A stretch of DNA of 64,000 bases from Phaeodactylum tricornutum CCAP 1055/1 (taxonomy: Eukaryota > Bacillariophyta > Bacillariophyceae > Surirellales > Neidiaceae): contig NC_011673.1 of NCBI RefSeq assembly GCF_000150955.2, positions 310,001-374,000 of the forward strand. The letters are read 5' to 3'. Under the pieces are notes generated by a model. That model had not been told where the DNA came from and ran no database searches. It saw only the letters and a list, made by a program, of their open reading frames with translations. A program made the position numbers and the translations under genes. Of the stretch, positions 1-11,503 are shown piece after piece. How positions within the stretch are numbered: the first letter of the stretch is position 1; each line of letters opens with the position of its first letter.

Positions 1-773
1 GAGGGGAAACGAAGGGTGCGCTTGACATCGTTTACGAGAATTCTATCTTTTACCCGTCAGGTTGTCTCTAGGAGAGTCATGTTCGACGCGAGTTCTCGCA
101 AGTTCTGAAATCCGTGACCGGACTGGATTTTTGTTTGGTTGGGAAACCAACGAAGCTCGAATCATGTGTGATGGTTAAATTAGCGTTAGCTCTCTTCCAT
201 CTCGCACGTATTCCCGTTCGCATGTGTGGGGATCCGTACTACTAGGGCCCAATTTTGGGGGCCGACGGAAGACATTGATTTCAAGTACTACATGCAACTT
301 TTTTTCGGAGCGGCGCACTTGAGGGAAGCCTAGTTTGTCCAAAGTCTACAATACTGATTATAACTGATATACTCTCAACGCACAGTAAACCTCCGACAAA
401 CGAACCCGGCAAGACTCTCGTGGCTTCCCACCAAGGGCAAGTGTACTATACTTGACGGTGACGTGAAAATAGGCCTGCAATCCATGGAAAGGAAGGAGAC
501 GGAATGGTCCGGCGCACTGTAAACTTTGATCACACAACGACTTGTTTGTTGTTGCTGTTGATGCGATAACAGTAACCATCCCAGAAGTTTACAGTTAGTC
601 GTGCTTTCGCCAAAGTTGCCACCTCGAATCACCCCATTCGTGTAAGAGACGATACAACACGACTTGCCTGACGGTACAGTAGGTCAAGGCTACTAGAGCG
701 GTTTCTGCTACGTTGATACCTGGATTTGTCTCATCGTTGTTGAATTGGGATCGATCGAACGATAGATAGATAG
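1..773. other. Upstream intergenic region, no gene seen
   Basis: No open frame here shows coding character or a recognisable family. The stretch ends in a short GATA-type simple repeat (gatagatagatag, about 761-774) directly before the start codon of the next gene, so its 3' part is probably promoter and 5' UTR of that gene. Confidence 0.5.
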
Positions 774-3700
774 ATGCGTTCACACCACTCTCCCTCCACG
801 ATGAGCAGCGCCCGTAATTTCAAGAGGCACGAAGATACCACGCGATCTTTGTCAAACGTATCGTCGTCCCACAAAAGCTCGTTTTCGGATCCCAACGTGG
901 GAGCGCTCTTTCCAAGATCGAAATACGATATGTCGCGGCAGTCTCTTCCCAATCACTCGTTCGAGGGGGGACGACAACGACAACATCAACAGCAACATCA
1001 ACGGATGAAAGAATTTGCACCAGTAGACGCATCTTGGGACGCCATTGTGGAGGAAAAGAAGGACGATGTGTCCGTAATCACCAATCCTTCCGCTGCATTC
1101 CAGACAGGTTCGGTAGCTTCGGGTGCACGCAACGGAGCCCGGATAACTAGACTGGCGTCCATGTTCAGTAATCATGCCGTTGGTAAGACACACAGCAAAG
1201 ACGATGGTTCTCCCAAACATAATCGGTACACGAGCAACACGCCGACCACACGTATCACCAAGACGACGCTCGCGTCTCCCTCGAGCCCTGTGCCTTCTGC
1301 CGGGAGTAGCGCTTACGTTGGCTGGCCCGGAACACAGGACAAGGAAGGCGCTGTGGTATCCATACAGTCATCCTTCGAAGACAGTTCTCAGGAAGACTTC
1401 GTGCGCAAGCGCGAATCCTCGCCCTCACCCCAAACCGCGACCGCTCTGCTCATGCGGTCCAGCAACGAAAAATCGAGGCCTAGTTCCACGCCTTATTCGT
1501 ACTCATCCGCTTTGTCAGACAGACACGTGATGTCTCCAAAGCAGAGCAATACGGTGCTTCGCTACACACAAGTTGGTGACCGATACTCCAGTATCACCAG
1601 CAACCATAACAGCAATACGGGACGTGGAGCGAGATCTCCACCGAACTCGGCAAATCGAAGACGCACCGGCGGTAGCTCAGTTTCCTTCAACAACTTGCTG
1701 GAACCCACATTGGACGATGCCTGGGATTCCGAGCCTTCTACCAACCCGCCTTCGTCCACTGGCGGCACGAGTTTCTCCAAGGCCTCGTCGGCCTACATGG
1801 ATGCTTTCACTGACAAGAACCGCCGCGAAAATTCGGTGACTCTAGCCGCCAAGGAAGTGTTGCGTCGGCACCGCTCTTCGATTCCTCAGCCACCGACACA
1901 AGAATCGCTGGCTGCCATCGATTGCCTATCTCCGCCGCATCGGGCCTTTAATGCTCCGGGCTATCGAGGGTTAATTGAAAAAACTAAGGAGGTGCCCAGT
2001 CTCATGGATGATATGGATTCCGACAGTTCTTCAAAAGCAACAACGACCTACACAGTATCCAACGTGGGCGGTCCAACTACCAATGTGCCAAGGCATTTAC
2101 AATACAACCCGGAAGATGACGCCGTGTCGGACATCTTTGACAATTTGTCACTTTCTAAAGAATCCGACATCTTTGATAATTTATCAAACTTTGGAACTAA
2201 ACACTCACCGCGTAGAACGTTGCGTGCAACAACGGTCTATCCTGCTCGAATTGCTGAAGAGGAAGAAACGGAACATGCGGATGCCTTTAGACTCGTCATG
2301 CTTGGCGGTGGCTTGACTGCTATTCAATCTACTGCGGAAGGCTTTGGCAACCGAAAAACAGCGAGTGACTACGACGAAAACTTGACCAACAGCGACGTCG
2401 ATCAGTATGGATTTGCCAATGTTCCGGGCTTCAACAAAATGTTGAACGCCGGTATGACGACGGATAATTCGCTGTTGGGAATTCAAGGAAACTTGGGAAA
2501 TACCTCACAGGCGATAGTTCGTAGCCGACGAATGGAGAGTGAGTCCGGCTCGTCCTTGTTTACCGATCCTTACGCACGTGACCAGATAATGGACATGGGC
2601 GGGGACTTGTCAGAATATTACATACATCCCGATGCTATGAAGAAAGTTCTCCGCGTGTACCGTCGCATGTCTGAGCGTGAAAAATCGAGCATGCCGCATA
2701 CCGAGTTTGAACGCCAAGAAGACGAGAGCAAGGCCTTTGCCTTGTTTGAAATGCGCAGTCGGATAATGGAAAACGACATAGAGCGGGGTTTGGAACGCAG
2801 AGGTGGGACAGTGACTGTGGATGACTTGGTGATTACTCCTTACTATCGTGAGTCCAGCCGTATTCGAGACGCTGTCATTGTTAGCAAAGCCTGGCGAGAT
2901 GGGGCTAGTCCAAAGGATGTGATCAATTCTTCCAGGCTAACTAGACGGGAACAGTGCATTCACCTCATCCGGCGCCCAGTACGATCGAATGGAAGCTTAG
3001 ACGACAGCGTCGCGGCTGTTGGAGGCGCTTCATCGGCAACGCATCATTTCGAATGGGAAGCCAAGGAATGGGTAGATGATACAGATTTCATGCAGTATAG
3101 ATGCCCATCTGTTGGCCCTCGTTACATGCGAGGATTCGACATGTTTACAAGTGGAGACTGTCAAAGCATTCTACTCAAGCTCACAAACGAGCGCTGTCTG
3201 GAGCTGCGCGTGGAGCTCAACGTTGCTACCAAACGGCAGATCGAAGCGGAAGAGTTCATGAAGGAAGATGGCGACGGCCGGGATGGTCAGATGACGGAAT
3301 CCGAGATGACTTATCTCACATCTATGGAAGATGTGAAGGTTATCTCTCGAGAGCTTGTTATCGCGGAGAAAGCGTTTGCTTTAGTGCGAGATCGCATGAA
3401 ACAGTTGATCACAAAGTATGAGCAGCTGTTGGTAAAGATTGAAAATGAATCTTTTTCAGGTGCCTCCTCTGTCTTGACGTACGAAAGCTCGCACTTCTCG
3501 GATTCAGAGTACTGGGATGAACAAGACAACCATGAGAGTGCAATGTGGGCCCGTCGAGCCCAACGAGCTGAGCTGAGAGCCGAGATTTCAGCTCGAGAAG
3601 CTCTCATGGCGGAGCAAAAAGCACGAGTAGTGAAGCAAGAGAAACGTCGCGAGCTTGAAGTCCTCCAACAAAGGCTTTTGGAACTAAAGTCCGAGGCGTC

Positions 3701-4058
3701 GCACGCTATTCCTGGACTAGAAGTATCCTCAAGTCTAGCCAAGACCTTTTCTGTTCGTCATGATAACAATGGGCATCAAGCAAGGCTGACTACCAGCAAT
3801 ATAAGCAATGAAAAAATTGCCGGGGTGAAACAAAGATTCCGAGATCGTATGGCGGCGAAGAAGCAACAGGATCCGAGGGCTTTCTCCGAAAGCAATGGAG
3901 ATCACCGCGGTCAACTACCACCTCGCCCAACGACACCATCGCCTTCGCAAGTGGAAAGATTCAACGTTGTTCGCTCTGCGGGAGAAGAGATGTATTCACA
4001 TCTGGACTTTTACGAGAGATCTTTAAAGTCGGTTCAGGACCCACGTGCTTTTGACTAA
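774..4058 (+). CDS. Large serine-rich coiled-coil protein, function unknown
   Basis: This is a single uninterrupted frame of 1094 codons. The first ATG (774) is followed by another at 801 that could also be used. Residues 1 to about 600 are rich in Ser, Thr, Asn and Pro and look disordered, with a His/Gln run near residue 70. Two near-identical short segments (SDIFDNLS, about residues 458 and 472) lie in the middle. The C-terminal third is mostly charged and helical; the stretch from about residue 820 to 1000 is rich in Glu, Lys, Arg and Leu with heptad-like spacing, so a coiled coil is likely. It ends in a conserved-looking tail (SHLDFYERSLKSVQDPRAFD). No signal peptide or membrane segment is visible. 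I do not recognise the family; a cytoskeletal or scaffold role is only a guess. Confidence 0.85.
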   Translation: MRSHHSPSTMSSARNFKRHEDTTRSLSNVSSSHKSSFSDPNVGALFPRSKYDMSRQSLPNHSFEGGRQRQHQQQHQRMKEFAPVDASWDAIVEEKKDDVSVITNPSAAFQTGSVASGARNGARITRLASMFSNHAVGKTHSKDDGSPKHNRYTSNTPTTRITKTTLASPSSPVPSAGSSAYVGWPGTQDKEGAVVSIQSSFEDSSQEDFVRKRESSPSPQTATALLMRSSNEKSRPSSTPYSYSSALSDRHVMSPKQSNTVLRYTQVGDRYSSITSNHNSNTGRGARSPPNSANRRRTGGSSVSFNNLLEPTLDDAWDSEPSTNPPSSTGGTSFSKASSAYMDAFTDKNRRENSVTLAAKEVLRRHRSSIPQPPTQESLAAIDCLSPPHRAFNAPGYRGLIEKTKEVPSLMDDMDSDSSSKATTTYTVSNVGGPTTNVPRHLQYNPEDDAVSDIFDNLSLSKESDIFDNLSNFGTKHSPRRTLRATTVYPARIAEEEETEHADAFRLVMLGGGLTAIQSTAEGFGNRKTASDYDENLTNSDVDQYGFANVPGFNKMLNAGMTTDNSLLGIQGNLGNTSQAIVRSRRMESESGSSLFTDPYARDQIMDMGGDLSEYYIHPDAMKKVLRVYRRMSEREKSSMPHTEFERQEDESKAFALFEMRSRIMENDIERGLERRGGTVTVDDLVITPYYRESSRIRDAVIVSKAWRDGASPKDVINSSRLTRREQCIHLIRRPVRSNGSLDDSVAAVGGASSATHHFEWEAKEWVDDTDFMQYRCPSVGPRYMRGFDMFTSGDCQSILLKLTNERCLELRVELNVATKRQIEAEEFMKEDGDGRDGQMTESEMTYLTSMEDVKVISRELVIAEKAFALVRDRMKQLITKYEQLLVKIENESFSGASSVLTYESSHFSDSEYWDEQDNHESAMWARRAQRAELRAEISAREALMAEQKARVVKQEKRRELEVLQQRLLELKSEASHAIPGLEVSSSLAKTFSVRHDNNGHQARLTTSNISNEKIAGVKQRFRDRMAAKKQQDPRAFSESNGDHRGQLPPRPTTPSPSQVERFNVVRSAGEEMYSHLDFYERSLKSVQDPRAFD

Positions 4059-4079
4059 AGCACAAAAAAGGTTTTTTCA

Positions 4080-6640
4080 ACAGTTTTACTTGACCTGGCT
4101 CAAGATCGTCCTTATCGCTATCACACTGTTTACGTTAGTCTCTTGGAGCGACAAACTTCAAGCGTTGTTAACAGTAAGCTTTAAGGGCTCCCCACCACCA
4201 TGACTAGAAAGACTACGCGTATAAGTCAGTGACTTATGGGGTGTGGGATATCGAAATAGATGTCGGTCACACTCGACATGGGCAGGATGCCCCAAACATT
4301 CTCATCTGCAATATTTACCTAGAGGGCCAGGCCAAACAATTTTTGGAAGGAAGTTTTCCATAAGGATTGCCGATCGAGTAAATGGGATCCATTGCAAGAT
4401 CAACGAATATGCAGAGTTGTGCAAGATGTCTTTTACTTTTACCCAACCGGTACATTTGCGTTTCAGAGGATCCACATGTATAGCCAAAAAGTACCCAAGG
4501 ATTCCTTTGTTGAAAGCGGAAGCTCGTTGTGGTGGATGACTGTAGAACAACACCTTAAGTCACGCTTTAGACATGCGGTCGACCGAGGGAATCTATACGG
4601 CAGTTCTGGCAGCCTATGCTAGAATGCCAAAGTGAACAACAATTCCGAAAATATCAAAAACCAGAGGAGAATCTTTGAAACCCGATGTCTCCCACCCATT
4701 TTGTCTATCATTGCGAAACGCTTGAAGCAGATGCTGAACGAAACATTCTTAAGAAGGTGCTGAGAGAAGCTAGCATGACCAGAACACCAATTTCTATCTT
4801 GTTTGACAATCATCAAGCCTACGGGCACTCTAGATATGCGAAAGATGCTGAAAATTTGCTTTGGGAGCTCCCGAAGTCTGCATCGAGTCGCTGCATGAAC
4901 ACCCCGGATATTGCTACGCTACTCGCCTTTCAGTTTGTTAAAGGTGCAAAGCAGCAAATGCTTTCAAGCAAACAGTCAAGAATCGAGACGATCGGATAAT
5001 GGACGACAAAAGAGAGTTTGTGGTCGGATTTGTAACGAGGTAGGTCGTGTCTCTTACCAAAGCACAAGGAGCTGAGGAGGAGGCAGAACATTCTTTAACC
5101 TTGTTAAAAAACATGGATGGGACCATTGGCCATTTCCAGCCCACCATCAGCTTCTAACTTTCTCGATAGACTCGTGGGCTATGAGCGGCCTTCAAAACCT
5201 TTGAGCTGAGCTTAGAGGCTTTTTGCTGAGTCACAACAGCTATATGAAAATGGAAACTTTATGACCCAGCGAACGCCAGGACTATGTTGATGGTGCTCAG
5301 TGCAGTACCAGACGGCTAAGACTCAAGTGTACTATTTTTACAGATCGGGATGCTACAACATCTCTCAATGCAAGGACTGTCATAAGTCTCATTTCGACTT
5401 TCTTAAGAGTAGTGACAGGCGGACAGCGACTGACGCGAGAGGGCTTTTGCACCACACTCACAGTCAATAGCTAAGCGATCGTTAACTAAAATGCATTGCA
5501 CCAAACACATTTTTTCACAATTGCTTGCTGAGTACACTAGCGCAAACAAGCACAAAGAAGCGATGGAATCTCTGGTCCTCGAAATGCGCGAGTTTGCATC
5601 TCTCGGTGTGTCTTCGAACCCTCATGTTGTCACTGTATCCTGCATGCGTAGAGCTTTGGTTAATAGTAAGCACAATACGAACACTTGGGGATGTTTTGCG
5701 AAAAGCAGAAACGTTTGAACGTTGTAACAGAGCGATGAAGCCAGATAACAGGTACTACGATTAGTGCCTGAATGCACTGTCAAATGTCGCATGTACAGCG
5801 TCAGCAAATCAATCTTATTTCACTACTAATTGGAGGAGTCGACTGATGAGTCAATCTCGCCGGACCCGAGCTGGTCTAGCTGCGTCCCCAAGCTTGTGCT
5901 AAGAGTACTTATAGAATGGCTTTTGCAAAGGCATCGGAGGTTTCAAAACGGGCCGCCATGGCAGAGGTTGGCATTGTGCGATCGGTTTACACTCCTCCGT
6001 GGTTCTCGTTTTGTACAACATGAGAGCAAATCATCGATTGAGTAAACCGATTGGGTACTTGGAAGACTGCAAGGATTTGTGGAACCGCAGAAAGCACGTC
6101 TCAACACTCGAACGTACAACGATCTTCTCTCAGCATGAATATCGAGCCACGAACCGAACCGACTTTTCAAGTCGCTTTCCAATTATCAATCCATGAAAGA
6201 CACATGTATTGCTAGAAACAAATATACCAACCAAAGTTTGATTACTCACAATTTGGGTACGCATCACTTGTTTTGGAAAATACTGTGATCCTGCAAATAT
6301 GCAACCGTACCTCACATCATTCAGCAGTGTTTCCACAACTGCTTATTCTCGCCTCCGCCCGTTCTCCAAGCAGCAGCCATCCGCAACGAAACGAGCAATC
6401 CGGGGTGTCTTTTGAGTGTATTAGAAATCTTCTTATCAGGGAAGGCAGTAACATCGTTACGCTCAATCCCTCTTATATTCTTCCTTCATCAAAGCAACTC
6501 GTTCGGAGCTATCGGACGGCCCGGAACGACAAAATCCCGTTACCAAAGCGTTTGAGTTTGCTACACGCAAAGGACTCGTTTTCAAAGAAGTCTCGGGCCA
6601 ACCTTATTTGGCCTCAAAGACCTTGCTGAAATCCTGCTGG
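4080..6640 (+). pseudogene. Decayed pentatricopeptide-repeat (PPR) gene
   Basis: No long frame survives, but short stretches in changing forward frames carry the PPR signature seen in diatom organellar RNA-binding proteins. They run in the expected order: YTAVLAAYARMPK at about 4597; FDNHQAYGHSRYAKDAENLL at about 4802-4860; FSQLLAEYTSANKHKEAMES at about 5510-5570, followed by a NPHVVT-like segment; a run with KASEVSKRAAM near 5930; LILASARSPSSSHPQRNEQS at about 6340; and KAFEFATRKGLVFKEV near 6560. Stops and frame changes separate them, so this is an old inactive host gene. Live PPR genes of this type act in mitochondrial or plastid RNA processing. The outer limits are approximate. Recognition rests on repeat consensus by eye, not on a profile search. 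Confidence 0.6.
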
Positions 6641-6655
6641 AAGTGAAGCTTGATC

Positions 6656-7861
6656 TCAAAGGCGACTCTTCAAATTGGTCGGAGAGGGAGGGGGGAGTGT
6701 ACGTATAATGTATCGACACAAATGCAGTACAGTCGGTAAGAGCTCGGCAACTTGATGGGCCATCGCACTGCTGGCGACGCCTGCTTTTGCGCGCTGCGCA
6801 ACACCTTGTACTATCACGCAGTTTTTAAAAAACAAAAACGCCAGATAGAAACCGCTCCATTCCCAAGCCGAGTCAACATCGATCAGAGTATTTCGTGAGC
6901 AGTAGCCATGTACCAAGTCGCGCCTGGTTGGTAGTCCCAACACTTCGAAGTCAACCCCTTGGATTCCAGCAATACCAATTGTGGAAGGATGTGGAATGTA
7001 GTACATCATAGAAAGATTGGCAACATCGCATAGAGGATCCCCTATCGTTGACAACTCCCAGTCCAGGACGGCAACAATGCGCGGTTCTGAAGAGTGAAAT
7101 ACTAAATTGTCCACTTTAAAGTCACCATGCAGGAGCGAAATGGCATCGGGACAAACGGGAGCGTGTACACTCAACGCTTTTGCACAAGCTTCAATTTCAG
7201 GGACGCGAGCACCCGCCAAAATGGATTGCTGATGACTGATCGCGAGTAGTCGTGCCAACTGGCGAGAAACGTAATGTCCCCGTTTACCGTAAGTGGCCAA
7301 TCCCACCTCGTCTAAGTCGACAGCGTGCAGATTGGCGAGAACCGTCAACACTTGTTGATACGCAGTTTGGCGATCGAAAGTCGAAAGCCCGGGGAAGGAG
7401 GGATCGGTGAATATTCTTCCCTGCACAAACTCCATTACATAAAATTCGGCTCCTAATATGGATTGATCATAGCAGTAGGCGTACACCTTGGGAACTGGAA
7501 CCTTTCCATCTGGGTGTAAGGTGTTGTGCTGAGCGAGCGCTCGCAGGACTTTGTACTCACGATGCAGGGCATGGGCAGACATGTGCACAATTTTCGTAGG
7601 CTTTCGGCGTAATACCAGCGAATACGGTTTGGAACTACCCGTATCGCCTGGACGTATTTGGATGAGATACGTAGGATTAGACTGGCCAAAGCCGAATTGC
7701 TGAATATCAAGTGAAGAGAGAAGCATATCAAAGCTTAGGATGCTGACTGGAAGCGACGGCTGTTTAATCATCCAGGACGCCAATCTAGCAAGATCCAACG
7801 GCTCTCGCACACGCGTTGTACTTTGCCCTTGCGCCCCGTTTCTCCGCTGTGTCGACGCCAT
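6656..7861 (-). CDS. APH-family kinase, ACAD10/11 N-terminal-like
   Basis: The protein has 401 residues from the ATG at 7861 (MASTQRR); the frame is open to 7924 but only from a TTG. It has the aminoglycoside phosphotransferase/choline kinase fold motifs: a nucleotide-binding lobe with LVLRRKPTK and a following REYKVLRAL helix, the hinge FYVMEFVQGR, the catalytic loop LLHGDFKVDNLVFH (HGDxxxxN) and the metal-binding segment VAVLDWELSTIGDPLCDVAN. The DWE.STIGDPL.D form is typical of the kinase domain joined to acyl-CoA dehydrogenase in ACAD10/ACAD11, which phosphorylates 4-hydroxyacyl-CoAs. Here the kinase stands alone, with no dehydrogenase domain in the same frame or next to it. A role in hydroxy fatty acid catabolism is inferred from the family; other small-molecule substrates are possible. 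Confidence 0.85.
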   Translation of the reverse strand: MASTQRRNGAQGQSTTRVREPLDLARLASWMIKQPSLPVSILSFDMLLSSLDIQQFGFGQSNPTYLIQIRPGDTGSSKPYSLVLRRKPTKIVHMSAHALHREYKVLRALAQHNTLHPDGKVPVPKVYAYCYDQSILGAEFYVMEFVQGRIFTDPSFPGLSTFDRQTAYQQVLTVLANLHAVDLDEVGLATYGKRGHYVSRQLARLLAISHQQSILAGARVPEIEACAKALSVHAPVCPDAISLLHGDFKVDNLVFHSSEPRIVAVLDWELSTIGDPLCDVANLSMMYYIPHPSTIGIAGIQGVDFEVLGLPTRRDLVHGYCSRNTLIDVDSAWEWSGFYLAFLFFKNCVIVQGVAQRAKAGVASSAMAHQVAELLPTVLHLCRYIIRTLPPPSPTNLKSRL

Positions 7862-9551
7862 GGTTTCTTGTTGGCGTTTGGGATTGTGGGCGTGAAATTC
7901 GGAGGAGTTAAATCGAAATTTCAAACAAGACGTAGTATCATTCGCATCCGAAAGATGAAGGCATCAAATTTCAGCGAATTGTTAATTTGATACGAGAATT
8001 TTGGTTGATAAGTGGAAGAGGTTTCGTGAAGAAGGATTCTATGGGATGGGTACTCGAACTAGCGTTGAGCTAAGATCAAAGAATGGAATAAGGAGTGTAA
8101 ATATCAGAAACAAGAGAGGAAACCAATCACGTGAGTTTTTGACTTCACTATGAGCGTTTTCGAAAACTTTTTTCTGACTTCTTTGGTCCTATGACGGTCG
8201 CGCCTATCCAGCATCACTTCGACCAAGCCTGATATTTGGATCCGATGTAAGACCAGTAAATGCATTCGTTGTCTAAGATCACTTGTAGGCATGATTAGCA
8301 TGTTTGAGCGGTGTTTCATTGGACGTCCATCTTTTAGGATCAGCATTGCCCGCATCCATGCCATCAAGCCTTATCTTGATTGCTTATCTTTGATGAACAT
8401 TATTAAAAATGAGCTCGTTTTAAACGGCCCAGGTCTCTCCGATTCCTCGTTTTACTCCAATTTGGCTGCTGTAATGCCATGTAAAATTGCTGCTGATCCC
8501 TGTCCAGTCCCTTTACGGGTTTCATGAAATATTCCGCAAGCTAAGAATGTTACAACGCATTGCGGAATCGTTTACGACGACAGAGTGCATCCAAGTGTTT
8601 TCGATGGTTGCACAGAATTTCCTGATGAGTCGACGAAAGTGGCGATCTATGCTGAAGCTAGATGTTGAATGTTCTCTTGAGTCAGGGTGTCGTCGCCACC
8701 CCGCAAGCATAAGACCGGACAAAAGGCTCGCATCCCGAACAGCTTCTTTCGATAGCTCCAGTTTGTCACAAATGGGCGAGCAGCTGAGACTGTATTTTGT
8801 TACTCTCGAAGAAGGAAGGCGACCGGATTCGACTCTTGTTATATAGAATTTGGATTCGTTCGTATAGTACAAACATAGTCTCGCTTTTCGGCAAGGCAAG
8901 CGCGGCCTCGAAATAAGGCCTCGAATGTTGTGGTATTTGTGCATTAGTTTTGTCCCGAGCTGTTGATCGTGAAAGTTATCCTCTGCTGGGCCATTCTTTC
9001 TGTTGCCTAAAAAGTGAGCACTCATTGTTTGAAGCCATCGGCGTGCATTGGAATGCACAACTTTGGGCCCTCGCGACACTACAGAAATCCATTTTTCGTT
9101 TCCAATTCGCTTCTCGACGTTGGCTATTGACCAGGATCAACTAAGTTATGTACTACAACAGCTTACAGATATAAAGAATTGCTCTTCTCGTGCTTTCCAT
9201 AGCTTACTTCGGGAATGTATTGTACATGCGCAAATAGTAACTGACGTAAGAGAAGGTGCATCGTGGTGCAGCTCATCAGTGCACTTGGTGTAGTCTGTAA
9301 GCGCAGTTCAACCTTTTCCAATTTTAGTTTTTTATATTGTTTACGCTAACACTACTTCGCAAGGATCTATAAACATCAATCTACCTGGTCGGCTATGAGC
9401 TAAGACTCGGGGGGCGTTGGTCTCGACAAAGCCTATGAAAAAACTTTGTCGATTTTTTACTTCGCTCGGTATCGTAATCATGATGAGTTAATGCATGGCT
9501 TTGCAGGCATCCTTTGAAGATCTACGCTCAGTTGCATCATATCACACACTT
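7862..9551. other. 1.7-kb region with no supportable gene
   Basis: Both strands carry only short frames. The longest is a minus-strand run of 185 codons (8522-9079) with no recognisable motif, facing plus-strand frames of similar quality (8487-8846 and a coding-like run near 8550-8650 that is soon closed). It may be another decayed gene like the PPR relic 2 kb upstream, but I cannot assign a family. The part next to 7861 is presumably the promoter of the APH kinase gene. Confidence 0.4.
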
Positions 9552-10678
9552 TCAAGGTAGTGCTTTCCGAAAGACGACACTCAGATTGTTAGCGGGCATT
9601 TCAATAGTCTCCACGAGCTCGAGGCCATTAGCCGTGGCCAATGCAACCGCGTCCTCTAGGTTGCGTACACCGTAATTGGGGTCCATTGCTTTTAGCCACT
9701 CTTCAAATTTTCTAAGAAGAAAGGAATGACACACTAAAAGTGAGAACGCATTGACATTGGGTGCAATCATACTTTGACCGACTCGTGCAAGTGTCGTTCG
9801 ATTACATGTTTGTGGGCGTGCAAGGGTCTATATATGCACCGACATTGGACGTACAAATTTGACTCAACACAAGTTCCGCGCACACGAAAAGGTCCATACA
9901 AGAAGAGTATCCCTTCGGGGGCCAAACGGATTCCGGCTTGTTGGAAGAGACCAACCGTGGCCGACCAGGGTGAAATGTGCACCATATTGATGCATAAAAT
10001 GAGGCGCAATGTTCGTTCTTGACTAATATCATCAAGAAGGCTCCTCGTTTCCAAAGGATTTACACCAGACTCGTGTAGAGTTAACTCTAAAGGGGAATGT
10101 ACAGTCACCCGTGATGTTCGACCGGCAACTTCGTCGTCGACATATGCTTGTATCGACGCACGAGCGGACGCGGAAGGATCGCTTGGATACCAGGAACATG
10201 ACTGTGAAGAGGATTGATCCAAAAGATACAAGTCCAGTTGAGATGCAAAGAAGCTAGTGTGAATTCCCGAACCGGCGGCTATTTCCAGAATGGAAAATAT
10301 GGTTGATTGTGACGAACACGACACAACAGCATCAAAGACTTTGCATTTCAGGACATCCCAAATCACTTGCTTGTTACGGTGTGACGCTGGCGCGTCCATC
10401 TTGGCCGAGTTCATGCTCATTTCCGTGGTAGCACTCGAGACGCTTCTCGTGGTGCTTCGGATGGCTTTGATAGCCCGCCCAAAGAAAGGGCGATATCCGC
10501 TTTCCAACGACAAGGAAGTCAGCGTCAATCTAGGATACACAAAAGATGCGACCGCAGCAGATCTCAAGAATGGTATTGTAGAGAAAACAGTCCACCAGAC
10601 GATGGTCGTCGTTGTGCAGGTGCTGGCGAAGGCGAGTTGTCGAAACGTGGAATGCGCCCGGATACACCGAGTCCGCAT
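9552..10678 (-). CDS. SAM-dependent methyltransferase, METTL26/DUF938 (UPF0585) family
   Basis: There are two exons on the minus strand, 10678-9855 and 9711-9552, joined across a 143-bp GT-AG intron (9712-9854) that restores the family sequence SNLKFEEWLKAMDP. The domain starts at RNKQVIWDVL and continues with the SAM-binding glycine motif LEIAAGSGIHTSFFA, the WYPSDP segment, the motif INMVHISPW and the LYGPFRVRG strand. It ends with MPANNLSVVFRK, the usual C-terminus of DUF938 proteins. The substrate is unknown for the family. An N-terminal extension before the domain is rich in Arg, Ser and Thr with a hydrophobic patch and could be an organelle-targeting sequence. I chose the ATG at 10678, but 10894 (upstream, same frame) and 10420 or 10414 (just before the domain) are possible, so the length is 327 residues with much uncertainty at the N-terminus. 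Confidence 0.8.
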
Positions 10679-11503
10679 GGACGAGGAAACGAAGGAAATG
10701 CGATAGGTGGCTGTTGGACTTTCAAGCAAAAAGTTATGGTCCTTCTCTGTTGAAGCAAGCGGAAGCACTGTCGGTTGTAGAAAAGAAGAGATGTCAATAA
10801 TACGGGATCCTTTGTTTACAATAATCTCTTCGAAGAATGCAGAATGTGTAACGTATCTTGGATCTGGGATCTGGGACATTTTCGTTTCCATCATACACTG
10901 TGAACTTTTGTTCAGTCTGTCCGTGATTCGCTTTCGTTTGCTCGTCCGGATACCTTGTCTACTGAGTGTTAGCAAGGAGAAGGCCGGCTTTGGCGCTGGG
11001 TAGGTAGCAACGACGCAAGTTTAAATTGGGCGCCATCCAATACTATCTATACCAACTTTGTAGGCCGGCGTGCCTCCAAACCCGGAGTTCAGATAGACGA
11101 TCCAAAACCGCTTCCGACTCGATCGATAGCGCCTTGGGAATGCGGAAATGTCGAGACCCTAAGAGATGCGGTGCACCCGTAATTCCATCGAACCGCTGTT
11201 CCGGTCTGAAACAAGTTGTACCCAAGCTTCGCCTGCCTACTCTCCGACAGCACTGTCATTCAATCCTTCTACCTCACCTCTCCTACAGCATCGATTGAAC
11301 CTCAATCGACGGCGATTACGGTTAGCGCCAGAAAAAAGTCTTGATTGCATCGCAAAGGTTCCGCCGCGGTGTGTGCTATCGAACACCTCTTTAAAAGTGA
11401 TCCTAAACGCACACAGTTTTTGTCTACGCTGTTCCGGATCTTTTAAAGTCCTGGCAGTTTGATACTGATTTCAGTACCTGCTTGCTACTTGACAATAGCC
11501 AAA
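10679..11503. other. Divergent intergenic region
   Basis: This lies between the methyltransferase gene (minus) and the CAF-1 gene (plus) and should hold both promoters. The minus-strand frame of the methyltransferase stays open to about 10975, so its 5' end may extend into this stretch. Nothing else coding is seen. Confidence 0.4.

Noticed and set aside
4080-6640. Possibility that the broken frames are a retroelement
   Set aside because: No reverse transcriptase, integrase or capsid motifs and no terminal repeats; the segments match PPR repeats.
8522-9079. A 185-codon minus-strand frame
   Set aside because: No motif or family likeness, no support for splicing or start, and plus-strand frames of similar quality overlap it.
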